From assembly GCA_028683835.1 (NCBI GenBank), contig JAQUHB010000010.1, forward strand, positions 17,523 through 81,522: a DNA stretch of 64,000 nt, given 5' to 3'. The position numbers were made by a program, and so were the translations under genes. Below are positions 33,463 to 42,500 of the stretch, piece after piece (position 1 is the first letter of the stretch; every line of letters starts with the position of its first letter). The notes below the pieces were generated by a model. The model searched no databases. It worked only from the letters and a program-made list of their open reading frames with translations, and had not been told where the DNA came from. The stretch is from Sulfurimonadaceae bacterium (lineage in GTDB: Bacteria; Campylobacterota; Campylobacteria; Campylobacterales; Sulfurimonadaceae).

Positions 33463-34293
33463 TTACCAAGAACTGTCATCATCTCCGCCTGAGCTATTAT
33501 CATCCCAAGAAGAGCCATCTGAGATTCCAAAATCTGTGTCACCCATATCGTTTGATGGCTGCATAGTATTGTTGTCATTGCTAAACATCGATGAATTGTT
33601 TGAAGCGCTGTCATTATGATCTGTAAAATGGTGCATCAATTCCTCTGCTGCAACCATACCAACACCCGCCGCAGCTCCCGTTGCAAGACCGCTCATAATA
33701 TTACTTCCTAAACCACTGCCACCTTGATTAACAGGGTTACCTTGATTGTATGGGTTATTAGGATAACCACTTTGCTGTGGCGCTGTGTTATTGCCGTATG
33801 TAGGCGCTTGATTGTATTGATTTTGTTTACGTCCAGAAAATGATTTCCAAATCATTACGACAAGAAAAACAACTCCGCCTGTAAGAAGGAAGGTCATCCA
33901 AGGAAATCCGTTTGATTTTTTCTCTTGCGTATTTTGAATATTTTGTGGCATTTGAGTACTTGAACTAGTTGAAACTATGTTCCCCTCAATCATTTTTTTT
34001 AAAGAAACAACTGCATCAGGCTTTGCAAAAGGAAGACCTGGTGAAAGCTGTTCTGCGATAGCAAGTTCGTCATGCGCCGCTTTTTTGTTACCTTGACGCA
34101 CTAAAATTTCAGCATCCACAAAGTGTGCTTTTGCGCTGTCTGGATGTTTTTGAAGCACTTCCTCAATCATCTTGTGTGCTTCATCCATGTGCCCAGAGGC
34201 CATTGTCTGATAAATTTGATGTACGTTTGACTCGGCAAACAGTGCCGTTACAGATAAAAGCAATATAAAAAACGTTTTTTGTATCTTCAACAT
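33463..34293 (-). CDS. Periplasmic/membrane TPR protein with Gly/Asn-rich tail
   Basis: 276 aa. Signal peptide 'MLKIQKTFFILLLSVTALFAES', then a TPR-like helical region (about 25-110: 'HMDEAHKMIEEVLQKHPDSAKAHFVDAEILVRQGNKKAAHDELA'-type pattern), a central membrane helix 'MTFLLTGGVVFLVVMIW' (about 131-148), a Gln/Asn/Pro-rich stretch and an acidic tail ending in SSGGDDDSSW. The TPR part would face the periplasm. No specific family. AAAGGA ribosome site. Convergent with glsA. Confidence 0.7.
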   Translation of the reverse strand: MLKIQKTFFILLLSVTALFAESNVHQIYQTMASGHMDEAHKMIEEVLQKHPDSAKAHFVDAEILVRQGNKKAAHDELAIAEQLSPGLPFAKPDAVVSLKKMIEGNIVSTSSSTQMPQNIQNTQEKKSNGFPWMTFLLTGGVVFLVVMIWKSFSGRKQNQYNQAPTYGNNTAPQQSGYPNNPYNQGNPVNQGGSGLGSNIMSGLATGAAAGVGMVAAEELMHHFTDHNDSASNNSSMFSNDNNTMQPSNDMGDTDFGISDGSSWDDNSSGGDDDSSW

Positions 34294-34359
34294 TGAAAGG
34301 TTCCTTTTAAACTTTAAAAATTTTAAGAATAATACTCATTATAAGTAAATCCAAGACGA

Positions 34360-34397
34360 ACAATCTTCATACAATCTTCATAATTCTTTTATACAAT
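34360..34397 (+). promoter_or_regulatory. Pho-box-like direct repeat with -10 element
   Basis: ACAATCTTCAT occurs twice in perfect tandem (34360-34370, 34371-34381), an 11-bp period, and a -10-like TATACAAT follows nine bases later (34390-34397). This matches the geometry of promoters activated by OmpR/PhoB-type regulators, where the direct repeat replaces the -35 box. An OmpR/PhoB-type regulator gene lies 2.5 kb downstream in the same cluster. Confidence 0.55.
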
Positions 34398-34426
34398 GTT
34401 TTAAAATCTAAACAGGTAATTTAAAA

Positions 34427-35734
34427 ATGAAAAAAACAACATTCTCAAGTGCTGCATTTGCAACACTTTTCCTCACAATAGTAGGTGTCGATAACGCTTA
34501 TGCTCTTCCAAGCTTTGCCCGCCAAACAGGACTTAGCTGTACCATGTGTCATGCTGGAGGACAGTTTCCTGCATTAACAGAGATGGGACGTCAGTTTAAA
34601 CTCGGTGGTTACACTATGGGTGGAGGTGAAACCAAGATGCCTCTTCCTTTGGCAGCTATGATTCAAGTAGATATGAGTTCTACTAAAAACGGTTCAAATG
34701 CTACGGCGGCTGCAAGCGCAAATGGTGTAAATGAAAATAACAAAATTAATTTTCCTCAAATGAGTGTCTTTTACGGTGGTAAGATTTATGATAACTTTGG
34801 TGCCTTCGTACAGATCACATATGATTCTTCTGATCTACCAAAAGATCTGACCACAAGAAGAATAGCTGCGGATAATACCGATATCCGTTATGGTAACAAT
34901 ACCACTCTCTTAGATAACTCTTTAATTTACGGTGCTTCACTCAATAATAATCCGACAGTTCAAGACATCTATGCAAGTACACCGGCATGGGGCTTTCCTT
35001 GGGCGACACCTAGCATTAGCGCAGGAATACCTGGACCGATGATAGAAGGTCTTGGCGGTAATGTTATAGGAATGAATGCGTATGGACTTTATGCTGATAC
35101 GCTTTATGCTGAGTTCGGAGGCTATCAAGACTCATACAACAGAAATGATATACTTAAAAACTTGACTTTTAATGGTGGACCTATTGGATTACAGTCTGGT
35201 AATGATGGAGTCTTAAATGGTACTGCGCCGTATCTGCGTTTAGCTCTTCAACATACGTCTGGAGATAACTTTTTTATGATCGGCGGTTATGGCTCTAAGA
35301 TGAATATTAAACAAGCCGGTACAAATCAACTTGATGAATATACCGATGTAGCACTTGATGGTGAGTATCAATATATTGCGGATACCCATTCACTAACCCT
35401 TACTGCAAGAAACACATGGGAAAAGCAGACTTTAAACGGCAGTTATGATGGAGTAAATGCTAATCTTCATCAGTCTCTCTCGGTATTTTCTGCGATGGCA
35501 GCGTATACTTTTGATTCAAAATATGGAGTCAATCTCGGATATAATCAAGCAACTGGCAGTGGATATGTTTCGAGTCAAGATTCAAGTGCATATCTTATTG
35601 AAGCAGCATACACACCTATCGAAAGTGTCCGTATAGTTTTACAAGGTATGATTTTCACAAAGCTAAACGGCCAAACAGGTAGTGCAGCATCTGATAACAA
35701 TACTATTACACTCGGTGCATGGCTTATGTTCTAA
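34427..35734 (+). CDS. Outer-membrane barrel protein with N-terminal haem c site
   Basis: 435 aa. Signal peptide (about 1-26, ending NAYA), then at once 'CTMCHAGGQFPALTEMGRQFK', one covalent haem c motif, followed by a long beta-rich, Gly/Asn/Tyr-rich region typical of a 14-18 strand outer-membrane barrel and a final 'GAWLMF' ending in Phe. Similar haem-barrel proteins appear in metal- and sulfur-respiring bacteria and may conduct electrons across the outer membrane, though no function is shown here. Preceded by a Pho-box-like promoter. First gene of a cluster with ApbE and two-component genes. Confidence 0.75.
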   Translation: MKKTTFSSAAFATLFLTIVGVDNAYALPSFARQTGLSCTMCHAGGQFPALTEMGRQFKLGGYTMGGGETKMPLPLAAMIQVDMSSTKNGSNATAAASANGVNENNKINFPQMSVFYGGKIYDNFGAFVQITYDSSDLPKDLTTRRIAADNTDIRYGNNTTLLDNSLIYGASLNNNPTVQDIYASTPAWGFPWATPSISAGIPGPMIEGLGGNVIGMNAYGLYADTLYAEFGGYQDSYNRNDILKNLTFNGGPIGLQSGNDGVLNGTAPYLRLALQHTSGDNFFMIGGYGSKMNIKQAGTNQLDEYTDVALDGEYQYIADTHSLTLTARNTWEKQTLNGSYDGVNANLHQSLSVFSAMAAYTFDSKYGVNLGYNQATGSGYVSSQDSSAYLIEAAYTPIESVRIVLQGMIFTKLNGQTGSAASDNNTITLGAWLMF

Positions 35735-35775
35735 CGAACATTAACCATACTAATTTGACAAAACAGGAGGAAATT

Positions 35776-36099
35776 ATGACAATTAATAACACTACACAGG
35801 CAAGTTACACTCGTGTAAATACTCAAAAAAGTCCAGAAACATCTAGTGCCAATACACAGCAAGTTATAATGCCTAGAGACACTACTTCATTTAGTGAAGC
35901 GGCAAAACAGTTAGCACAAGAACATGTACACAGCCAAAGCGGAGCAAGCGGTACTTGGTCTCAAAGTTCTGCTCTAAGCACACAACCAAACACTCAAACC
36001 TCTACGACTGATCTACAGTCGCTATTGATGAAAAGTATATTATCTGCATATAGTAATTCTGGATCGCAAAATAGCAGAAGTATGAATTTAACGGTTTAA
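35776..36099 (+). CDS. Low-complexity 107-aa protein
   Basis: No family recognised. Ser/Thr/Gln-rich and probably disordered, with no signal peptide or membrane helix, ending in a short helical part 'LQSLLMKSILSAY'. The ORF track begins inside the previous gene; the ATG at 35776 has the strongest ribosome site in the window (AGGAGGAAATT) and is clearly the start. It sits between the haem-barrel gene and apbE (3 bp ahead), so all three are probably one transcript. Confidence 0.7.
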   Translation: MTINNTTQASYTRVNTQKSPETSSANTQQVIMPRDTTSFSEAAKQLAQEHVHSQSGASGTWSQSSALSTQPNTQTSTTDLQSLLMKSILSAYSNSGSQNSRSMNLTV

Positions 36100-36102
36100 C
36101 AC

Positions 36103-36903
36103 TTGTACACATATAAGTTTGAAGCTTTCACAACCCTCTGCGAACTCCAACTTGAGAGTGATTGCGAATCATCTGCCAATATTTTGGCAGATGATATTTT
36201 ATTTCACGCAAAAAGATTAGAAACCAGCTACAGTTATTTTAATGAAAATTCAGAGCTTTATCAAATAAACCATAGAACTCAAAATAGCTTATATGTAAGC
36301 GATGAATTTGCAGGACTTTTACAATTGGCTCTTTTTTACAGCGAAAAAACAAACGGTGCATTTGATGTGGCTATGGCAGGAACTCTTAAAGATAAAAGAG
36401 AAAGCTATGAGGTTATTCTCCCCTTTGCATCTTCGGCATGTATGAAGATTGATAACAATATTTTAACTTTTAGCAACTCTATTACAAAAATTGACTTTGG
36501 CGGACTAGTCAAAGAATACGCAGTAGATCAGTCCATGCTGATCTTAAAACTCGCAGGGATCACATCAGCTCTAGTAAACTTTGGCGGTGATGTTGCGGTC
36601 ATAGGAACTTGTGAGGGAGAGAAATGGAGCATAGGTATACAAGATCCTCTTGATGAGCATGAAAATATTGAGATTATTAAACTTGAGGATTCTTCACTTT
36701 GTACCTCCGGACACTCTAAAAGATATAAAGAAATTGATGGAAAAAGATTCTCACATATCATCGCATTAGACAAAAATGATTTGAAGCAAATAAGCATCAT
36801 CGCACCTACAACCATAGATGCGGGAATCTGGAGTACCGCTTTACTTGCAAATCCAGCATTACAACTGCCAAGTCACATAAAAATTGCGAACAAAGTTTTA
36901 TAA
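36103..36903 (+). CDS. apbE: FAD:protein FMN transferase
   Basis: Attaches FMN covalently to Ser/Thr of periplasmic or membrane flavoproteins. 266 aa with 'SYSYFNENSELYQIN', 'TNGAFDVAM', 'KIDFGGLVKEYAVDQ', 'LVNFGGDVAVIG', 'SGHSKRY' and 'ISIIAPTTIDAGIWSTAL', the ApbE signature blocks. It is shorter than typical (about 330 aa) and has no signal peptide, like cytoplasmic or minimal ApbE forms. Starts with TTG, 3 bp after the previous stop, and has no clear ribosome site, so coupling is likely. No target flavoprotein is in the window. Confidence 0.85.
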   Translation: MYTYKFEAFTTLCELQLESDCESSANILADDILFHAKRLETSYSYFNENSELYQINHRTQNSLYVSDEFAGLLQLALFYSEKTNGAFDVAMAGTLKDKRESYEVILPFASSACMKIDNNILTFSNSITKIDFGGLVKEYAVDQSMLILKLAGITSALVNFGGDVAVIGTCEGEKWSIGIQDPLDEHENIEIIKLEDSSLCTSGHSKRYKEIDGKRFSHIIALDKNDLKQISIIAPTTIDAGIWSTALLANPALQLPSHIKIANKVL

Positions 36904-36934
36904 CTTAACTGCTTATATAGGATAAAATACCAGC

Positions 36935-37597
36935 ATGAATATTTTAATAGTTGAAGATGATTTACTCAATGCCGATCTCATAGAGAAGCTACTCTGTAAA
37001 GAGGGCTTTGAAGTTGATGTTGCCACATCCTTTATCGATGCCCTCGCTTGCATTGACCAACGTGTATATGATCTTATTATATTGGATTGGAATCTACCCG
37101 ATAAAAGCGGATATGAGCTACTAGAGGAACTTCGCAGTCTTTTAATAGATGCTCAAGTATTAATGCTCTCAGCAAATGATGGTGTGGAATATAGAGTGAA
37201 AGCATTAAACGGCGGTGCAGATGATTATCTTTGCAAACCCTACTCTCATGTAGAGCTTTTAGCCAGAGTCAATTCACTACTCAGACGTACAAACTCAAAT
37301 AAAAATACAATCATTCAGATCGCTTCAGTTTTTATTTATAAAAATACCAAAGAGGTTAAAATCGAGGATGAACTTATCAACTTCACGCCTGCAGAATATG
37401 AACTTTTAGAGGTGCTCGCTTCAAATCCGAAGAAGACTTTTACAAAATTTGAGCTTTTATCTCTTATCCACAATGAGTATGCGTCATTTTCTATGAGCAA
37501 CATTATAGAAGTACATATAAAAAATATACGAAAAAAACTCCAAGATAAAGAGATCATAAAAACCGTACGCTCTATCGGTTACAAGATCGTATCGTAA
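36935..37597 (+). CDS. OmpR/PhoB-family response regulator
   Basis: 220 aa. Receiver domain with acidic pocket 'VEDD', phospho-acceptor Asp near residue 51 in 'LIILDWNLPDKSG', and Lys in 'LCKPYSHVELLAR'; then a winged-helix DNA-binding domain with 'FTPAEYELLEVLASNPKKTFTKFELL' and 'IRKKLQDKEIIKTVRSIGYKI'-type sequence. Likely partner of the histidine kinase at 40048, and a candidate binder of the 11-bp direct repeats at 34360. Confidence 0.93.
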   Translation: MNILIVEDDLLNADLIEKLLCKEGFEVDVATSFIDALACIDQRVYDLIILDWNLPDKSGYELLEELRSLLIDAQVLMLSANDGVEYRVKALNGGADDYLCKPYSHVELLARVNSLLRRTNSNKNTIIQIASVFIYKNTKEVKIEDELINFTPAEYELLEVLASNPKKTFTKFELLSLIHNEYASFSMSNIIEVHIKNIRKKLQDKEIIKTVRSIGYKIVS

Positions 37598-37607
37598 AGG
37601 TTAAAAG

Positions 37608-38585
37608 ATGCATAAATTACTTGGAATGTTTATACTGTTTCTTTCGCTTCATGCCCAAGATTATGAATTAGGAAACGGTATACAAGTGGGTTCTTTGCCG
37701 CTTTATCTTGGGGGATATTTTTCACTCAATTATGAAAATAAAGCAAATGAAAAAAAATACAGTATTGATGATCTTTCTATGCTTGGATATGGAAGTTATG
37801 AAAAGTTTTCCTATATGGCTGAATTTGAGTTTCATGATCTGTATTCACAAAACTCTGTGGGTGACAAGACAACCATCAAAAGAGATACAGAGCTTCATAC
37901 CGAGAGGCTCTATCTTGATTATGAGTACAATGAACATTACACATTCAGAGCCGGCAGATATAACTCTTCTATAGGTTTTTGGAATCTATTGCCTATCAAT
38001 GTACTAAGACCAACAACATCCGATCCAAAGACTCAGGATCTTTTTCCAAACTTTACAACAGGCGCAGATCTAACATACGCATCCTACGATGATAACGAAT
38101 TTAAGATCGATCTCATGCTGCAAAATAATGAAGATATCGATCCTGCATACAACAATTACAATATAAATAAACTCTATGGCTTCGGTGGCGTATATGAAAA
38201 GGATAATTATTCGATAAAGCTTAATGGTGGCTATTTTCACACTAAAAATACTCTTGATAATGATCTCTATTACTTTTTATTTTCTGCAAAATATGATGTT
38301 GACGACTATGAGATCTCAAGTGAAATAGGCAGACAAGAATCAAAAAAAAGAGTAACCACACCATATGCAGGATATCTTCAAGGTCTATATCGTTTTACTC
38401 CAAAGCATGTAGGAATTGTACGATTAGAATCCTATGATGACAAACTCCAAAACAAATCAGATACGTTCGGCGTTCTTGGTTATACTTACAGACCAGCCTA
38501 TCCCATCGCGATTAAGTCAGAGTATCAGTTTCATACTCTCAATAAAGAAAATCAATTTTTATTTTCCATTTCGGTACTTTTTTAA
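37608..38585 (+). CDS. Outer-membrane porin-like protein
   Basis: 325 aa. Short signal peptide (MHKLLGMFILFLSLHAQ), then alternating Tyr-rich strands such as 'YLGGYFSLNYEN', 'LYLDYEYNEHYTFRAGRYN' and 'YSIKLNGGYFHT', ending 'FLFSISVLF' with the C-terminal Phe used by the BAM machinery. About 16 strands fit the length. Only 10 bp after the regulator gene, so co-transcribed. Substrate unknown. Confidence 0.8.
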   Translation: MHKLLGMFILFLSLHAQDYELGNGIQVGSLPLYLGGYFSLNYENKANEKKYSIDDLSMLGYGSYEKFSYMAEFEFHDLYSQNSVGDKTTIKRDTELHTERLYLDYEYNEHYTFRAGRYNSSIGFWNLLPINVLRPTTSDPKTQDLFPNFTTGADLTYASYDDNEFKIDLMLQNNEDIDPAYNNYNINKLYGFGGVYEKDNYSIKLNGGYFHTKNTLDNDLYYFLFSAKYDVDDYEISSEIGRQESKKRVTTPYAGYLQGLYRFTPKHVGIVRLESYDDKLQNKSDTFGVLGYTYRPAYPIAIKSEYQFHTLNKENQFLFSISVLF

Positions 38586-38598
38586 TGAAAAGGGGGAA

Positions 38599-39003
38599 AT
38601 GATGAAACTGCTTTTAGCAATTTTTCTCTTATCTACTATTGCTTCTGGCCATGAATATGCGGTTATTGCCAATAAACATATGACAGATCTTTCACCCTCT
38701 CAAATCAAGGCTATTTTCCTAAAAAAATTAATTGTTATCAATGATTTTCAAGCAGTTCCCATCAATCTCGATGCCCGAGATCCCATTCGCACAAAATTCG
38801 AACAGCGGATTTTGGAGATGAGTTTTGATCGATTACAAGCACATTGGACGAAAGAGCATTATCTTGGACATAGACCGCCCATTAGTTTAAAATCTCAAGA
38901 AAGCGTTAAAGCATTTATCAAAAAAGTAGACGGTTCTATCGGTTATATAGAGATGGATAATATGGACGATAGTTTAAAAATATTATATAAATGGAGTGAC
39001 TGA
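38599..39003 (+). CDS. PstS-like periplasmic protein
   Basis: 134 aa with signal peptide 'MMKLLLAIFLLSTIASG'. The mature part, 'YAVIANKHMTDLSPSQIKAIFLKK' and 'DPIRTKFEQRILEM' and 'HWTKEHYLGHRPP', resembles the short PBP-like domain related to phosphate-binding PstS, but covers only one lobe, so it may not be a true phosphate binder. The ORF track start lies inside the porin gene; the ATG at 38599 has AAGGGGGAA ahead of it. Stop overlaps the next start by one base. Confidence 0.7.
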   Translation: MMKLLLAIFLLSTIASGHEYAVIANKHMTDLSPSQIKAIFLKKLIVINDFQAVPINLDARDPIRTKFEQRILEMSFDRLQAHWTKEHYLGHRPPISLKSQESVKAFIKKVDGSIGYIEMDNMDDSLKILYKWSD

Positions 39004-40058
39004 TGGCGACTGTACTTTTATGTGATGATGAGCTTATGAATAGAAAAGTCGCTTCAAAGATACTCGTTAAAGAGGGATTTCGTGTTCTAGAAGCCCAAAA
39101 TGGAAAAGAAGCTCTTGATATTTTACAAAACTCTACAGTAGACTTGATCCTTATGGACTTGATGATGCCTGTCATGGACGGTTTTGAAGCAACCAAACTT
39201 ATCAAAAGCAATAAAGACCTCGCAGCTATTCCACTTATTATCATCTCCGCGCTCTCAGACAAGGAAGCTGTTATCAAAGGTCTGGAAATGGGCGCTGATG
39301 AGTATCTCACAAAACCTTTTGACCTTATGGACTTTAGACTTAGAATAAAGAATGCGATCAAAATAGGGATCTATCAAAATATGATCAAAGGGCATAAAGA
39401 GCTTTTAGAACTCGAAGTTCAAGAAAAAACAAAAAAGTTGCAAGATGCGCTTATTGAAGTACAAAACAGTGAAAAAGATATTATCTCCATTTTAAGTAAA
39501 ACAGCAGAATACAGAGATAATGAAACATCGGCACATACTATTCGAGTCGGTGAAATGGCCGCTGTTTTGGCAAGTAAATTTGGCTGGGACGAGGATGCTG
39601 TAGAACTCATGCGGCTTGCGGCTCCTATGCATGATATTGGAAAAGTAGGTATTGAAGACAGTATTCTTTTAAAACCGGGTAAACTTGATGAGAAAGAGTT
39701 TTCCATTATGAAAAAGCATGCACAAATAGGCTACGCTATCCTTTCTCAAAAAACAACACCCCTATTAAAACTCGCGGCACAAATAGCCCATACGCATCAT
39801 GAAAAGTATGACGGCAGCGGTTACCCACAAGCTCTCAAAGCTGATGAAATCCCAGATAGCGGAGCAATCGTTACTGTTGTTGATGTTTTTGATGCACTTT
39901 TGAGTAACAGACCCTACAAAAAAAGTTTCACACTTGAAGCTGCATTGGAGATCATTAAAGAAGGCTCAGGAAACCATTTTCATCCAAAAGTTGTTGCACT
40001 TTTTTTAGAGAATCTCGATGAGATTTTAGAAATCCAAAAAAGATTTCATGATGTTTGA
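39003..40058 (+). CDS. Response regulator with HD-GYP output
   Basis: 351 aa. Receiver (1-120) with 'LCDDE', acceptor Asp near 52 in 'LILMDLMMPVMDG' and Lys in 'YLTKPFD'; a coiled linker (about 125-155); HD-GYP (about 160-340) with 'HDIGKVGIEDSILLKPGKL', 'HHEKYDGSGYP' and 'DVFDALLSNRPYKK', all catalytic residues present. Phosphorylation would control cyclic-di-GMP breakdown. Overlaps the genes on either side (1 bp and 11 bp). Confidence 0.93.
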   Translation: MATVLLCDDELMNRKVASKILVKEGFRVLEAQNGKEALDILQNSTVDLILMDLMMPVMDGFEATKLIKSNKDLAAIPLIIISALSDKEAVIKGLEMGADEYLTKPFDLMDFRLRIKNAIKIGIYQNMIKGHKELLELEVQEKTKKLQDALIEVQNSEKDIISILSKTAEYRDNETSAHTIRVGEMAAVLASKFGWDEDAVELMRLAAPMHDIGKVGIEDSILLKPGKLDEKEFSIMKKHAQIGYAILSQKTTPLLKLAAQIAHTHHEKYDGSGYPQALKADEIPDSGAIVTVVDVFDALLSNRPYKKSFTLEAALEIIKEGSGNHFHPKVVALFLENLDEILEIQKRFHDV

Positions 40059-42084
40059 TTTTTTTCACAGATCTCTAAGAAATAAACTTTTAGTCACTTT
40101 TCTAGCTGTCGGCTTTTTACCGTTTTTGACCCTTTTAATATACACACTTTTTTTAAGCCAAACAAAGATAGTCAATAAAATAGTTGTTGAACAATCCGAT
40201 CGAGCACAGGTGGTTGTGAAACTCATCAATAACAATTTACTTACTTTAAAGAATGAAGTAAAGTTTATAAGTTCTTTGGATCTTATGGATGATATTTTGG
40301 CTGAAGATATCGACAAAAGAATTGCACGCCTCTTAAACCAAAAATCAAGCGATCTAGGTGGCAATAATATCCTTTTGGTCACCAACACAAAAGGGGTTGT
40401 AGTTTCATCCTCTAGTACAAAACAGTCTGATCAAAAAATATTTAATGTTCAAGAACTTTCAAGTAAAAATAACACAGAGTATATCAAAGGGAATACTTTA
40501 TATATTTCTTCAAAAATAACCTCTTCATTTGATAAAAAAAGAGCCCTAGGATTTTTAATTTTAGAATATAACTTAAATAATCTAGATATCTATCTGACAC
40601 ATCAAAACAGTATTCACTCTTACATCATTAATCCAAAAAGTGATCTTCATATCGGTGAAGAGCTTACACTTCCTTTAGATTTTAAACAAAAAAGCGACAA
40701 TGTTATCAATAATCAATATGTAATTGTTTACCAAAATATACCAACAATAATGGAAGGGTGGTATATTGTTTATGCTGTAGATAAAAGTGTTGCTTTAACC
40801 TTCTTTTATGACTTTGTCCGTTTTATGCTTTACATTTCGATCGTGATCTTTATCTTTGTTATCTACCTCTCTTTAAAAATCTCTAAAGGCGTCGTAAAAC
40901 CCATAGAAGAACTCACTAAAGCAACAGATAATATTATCAGCACACACAACTATACAACGCAACTCGAGATACACACACAAGATGAGATAGCCATACTTAC
41001 CCATTCATTTAACAATATGCTAAAAGTCACTTCACTGGCTTTAGATAAACTTGAAGAGGAAAATAAACTTAGACTCAAAAGATTTATCCAGCTCATAGAA
41101 ACTTTTAATACAATTATCCAGACAAAAACAGAAGATGAGTGTATCAAGACTTCGATCAAACAGATCAAACTCTTAACCAATAAAAGCGACCTGCAGTTTC
41201 AAAAAGAGAAATTAAAACATACCAACAATGAACATATATCTTTACATGTAAGAAACTTTGAAGATAACTCAACTCTTTATTTTGGTGCAATTGATCTGGG
41301 GTTTGAAGAATATACGGATAAAAATGAGCAAAATTTCTACAATTCTATCGCCAATATGATCATCCTACAACTCGATAGAATAAGACTTATCAATAAAACC
41401 ATGTCAGCCTCACATGCAAAATCTGCATTTATATCAAATATGTCTCATGAGCTTCGAACACCACTCAATGCCATTATAGGTTTTTCTCAGTATATGATCA
41501 CATATGAAGAGCTCGATGATGATCAAAAAGAGGTGATGCTAAATATAGAATCTTCAGCACATTACCTCCTTGAAATGATCAACGAGATCCTTGATATCGC
41601 TAAAATCGAAGCTGGCAAGATGCAAGCATATCCCGAGGAGACAGATGTTTTAGAACTTGTACAAGGTTGTTTTAAAATGCTTCAGCCCCTCGCCGATGAT
41701 AAAGGTCTAGAATTTCATCTCTCATCTGAGAAATTTCAAAATAAGATGTATATGACTGATCCAAAAATGTTTAAACAAATCGTCTTAAACCTTGTCTCCA
41801 ATGCTATAAAATTCACAAAAGAGGGATTTGTAAATCTTGAACTTTCTAATGATAAAGAGAGTCTGCTCTTTAAAGTTACAGACAGCGGTATTGGGATCTC
41901 TGAAGAAAATATAAATCAGCTTTTTAACGACTTTACTCAAGTGGAAAATGTGATGCAAAAACAGCACAAAGGCACAGGTCTTGGACTCTCACTTAGTAAA
42001 AAACTTTCTCATATTTTAGGAGGAGATGTTACTCTCATGAGTGATGGTATCGGACAGGGAACATCATCAAGTTTTACTCTCTAA
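40048..42084 (+). CDS. Membrane sensor histidine kinase
   Basis: 678 aa. TM1 (about 14-36), periplasmic sensor of about 215 residues that could be a Cache-type domain, TM2 (about 255-278), HAMP, a GAF-like stretch (about 345-450), then HisKA with 'SHELRTPLNAIIGF' (His near 480) and HATPase with 'NLVSNAIKFT' (N-box), 'DSGIGI' and 'GTGLGLSLSK'. No receiver domain. Probable partner of the two response regulators upstream. Start overlaps the previous stop (ATGATG). Confidence 0.92.
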   Translation: MMFDFFHRSLRNKLLVTFLAVGFLPFLTLLIYTLFLSQTKIVNKIVVEQSDRAQVVVKLINNNLLTLKNEVKFISSLDLMDDILAEDIDKRIARLLNQKSSDLGGNNILLVTNTKGVVVSSSSTKQSDQKIFNVQELSSKNNTEYIKGNTLYISSKITSSFDKKRALGFLILEYNLNNLDIYLTHQNSIHSYIINPKSDLHIGEELTLPLDFKQKSDNVINNQYVIVYQNIPTIMEGWYIVYAVDKSVALTFFYDFVRFMLYISIVIFIFVIYLSLKISKGVVKPIEELTKATDNIISTHNYTTQLEIHTQDEIAILTHSFNNMLKVTSLALDKLEEENKLRLKRFIQLIETFNTIIQTKTEDECIKTSIKQIKLLTNKSDLQFQKEKLKHTNNEHISLHVRNFEDNSTLYFGAIDLGFEEYTDKNEQNFYNSIANMIILQLDRIRLINKTMSASHAKSAFISNMSHELRTPLNAIIGFSQYMITYEELDDDQKEVMLNIESSAHYLLEMINEILDIAKIEAGKMQAYPEETDVLELVQGCFKMLQPLADDKGLEFHLSSEKFQNKMYMTDPKMFKQIVLNLVSNAIKFTKEGFVNLELSNDKESLLFKVTDSGIGISEENINQLFNDFTQVENVMQKQHKGTGLGLSLSKKLSHILGGDVTLMSDGIGQGTSSSFTL

Positions 42085-42102
42085 TAAAAACAAGGAGTTT
42101 TT

Positions 42103-42450
42103 GTGACAACTATCATTATGCTCTTTATCCTGCCCATTGGGATAGTAGTTTATTTTTTTGATAAAAAAGTTCAAAAAGAGAACCAGAAAAAGTTTGATGA
42201 TTACATTTTGCAGATAAAAGCGACTGATATAAAGCAAAAAGAAAAATTTAATAAAATCGATGAGATGTACTATCAAAATGGATATACAATCGTCTCCCGT
42301 ACGAATGAGATGCTTATAGTAGAAAAAAAACATTTCAATCTCGGAGTTCTTCTTATATTTTTTGGCGCACTCGCCTACTTCGGACTTCCGCTTTATTATC
42401 TCTATTATCGCTTTATTTTAAAGCCTGAAAAAATAACAATTACTTTTTAG
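42103..42450 (+). CDS. Small two-TM membrane protein
   Basis: 115 aa, unknown family. Hydrophobic segments at about 3-18 and 77-100 flank a charged Lys/Gln/Glu-rich middle (about 20-75). GTG start behind AGGAG. Same strand as the kinase gene, 18 bp later, so possibly in the same transcript. Confidence 0.6.
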   Translation: MTTIIMLFILPIGIVVYFFDKKVQKENQKKFDDYILQIKATDIKQKEKFNKIDEMYYQNGYTIVSRTNEMLIVEKKHFNLGVLLIFFGALAYFGLPLYYLYYRFILKPEKITITF

Positions 42451-42500
42451 AAGCCTTATATTAACTGCATTTCTATACAATCATGCAAAAAGAGGGTCTC

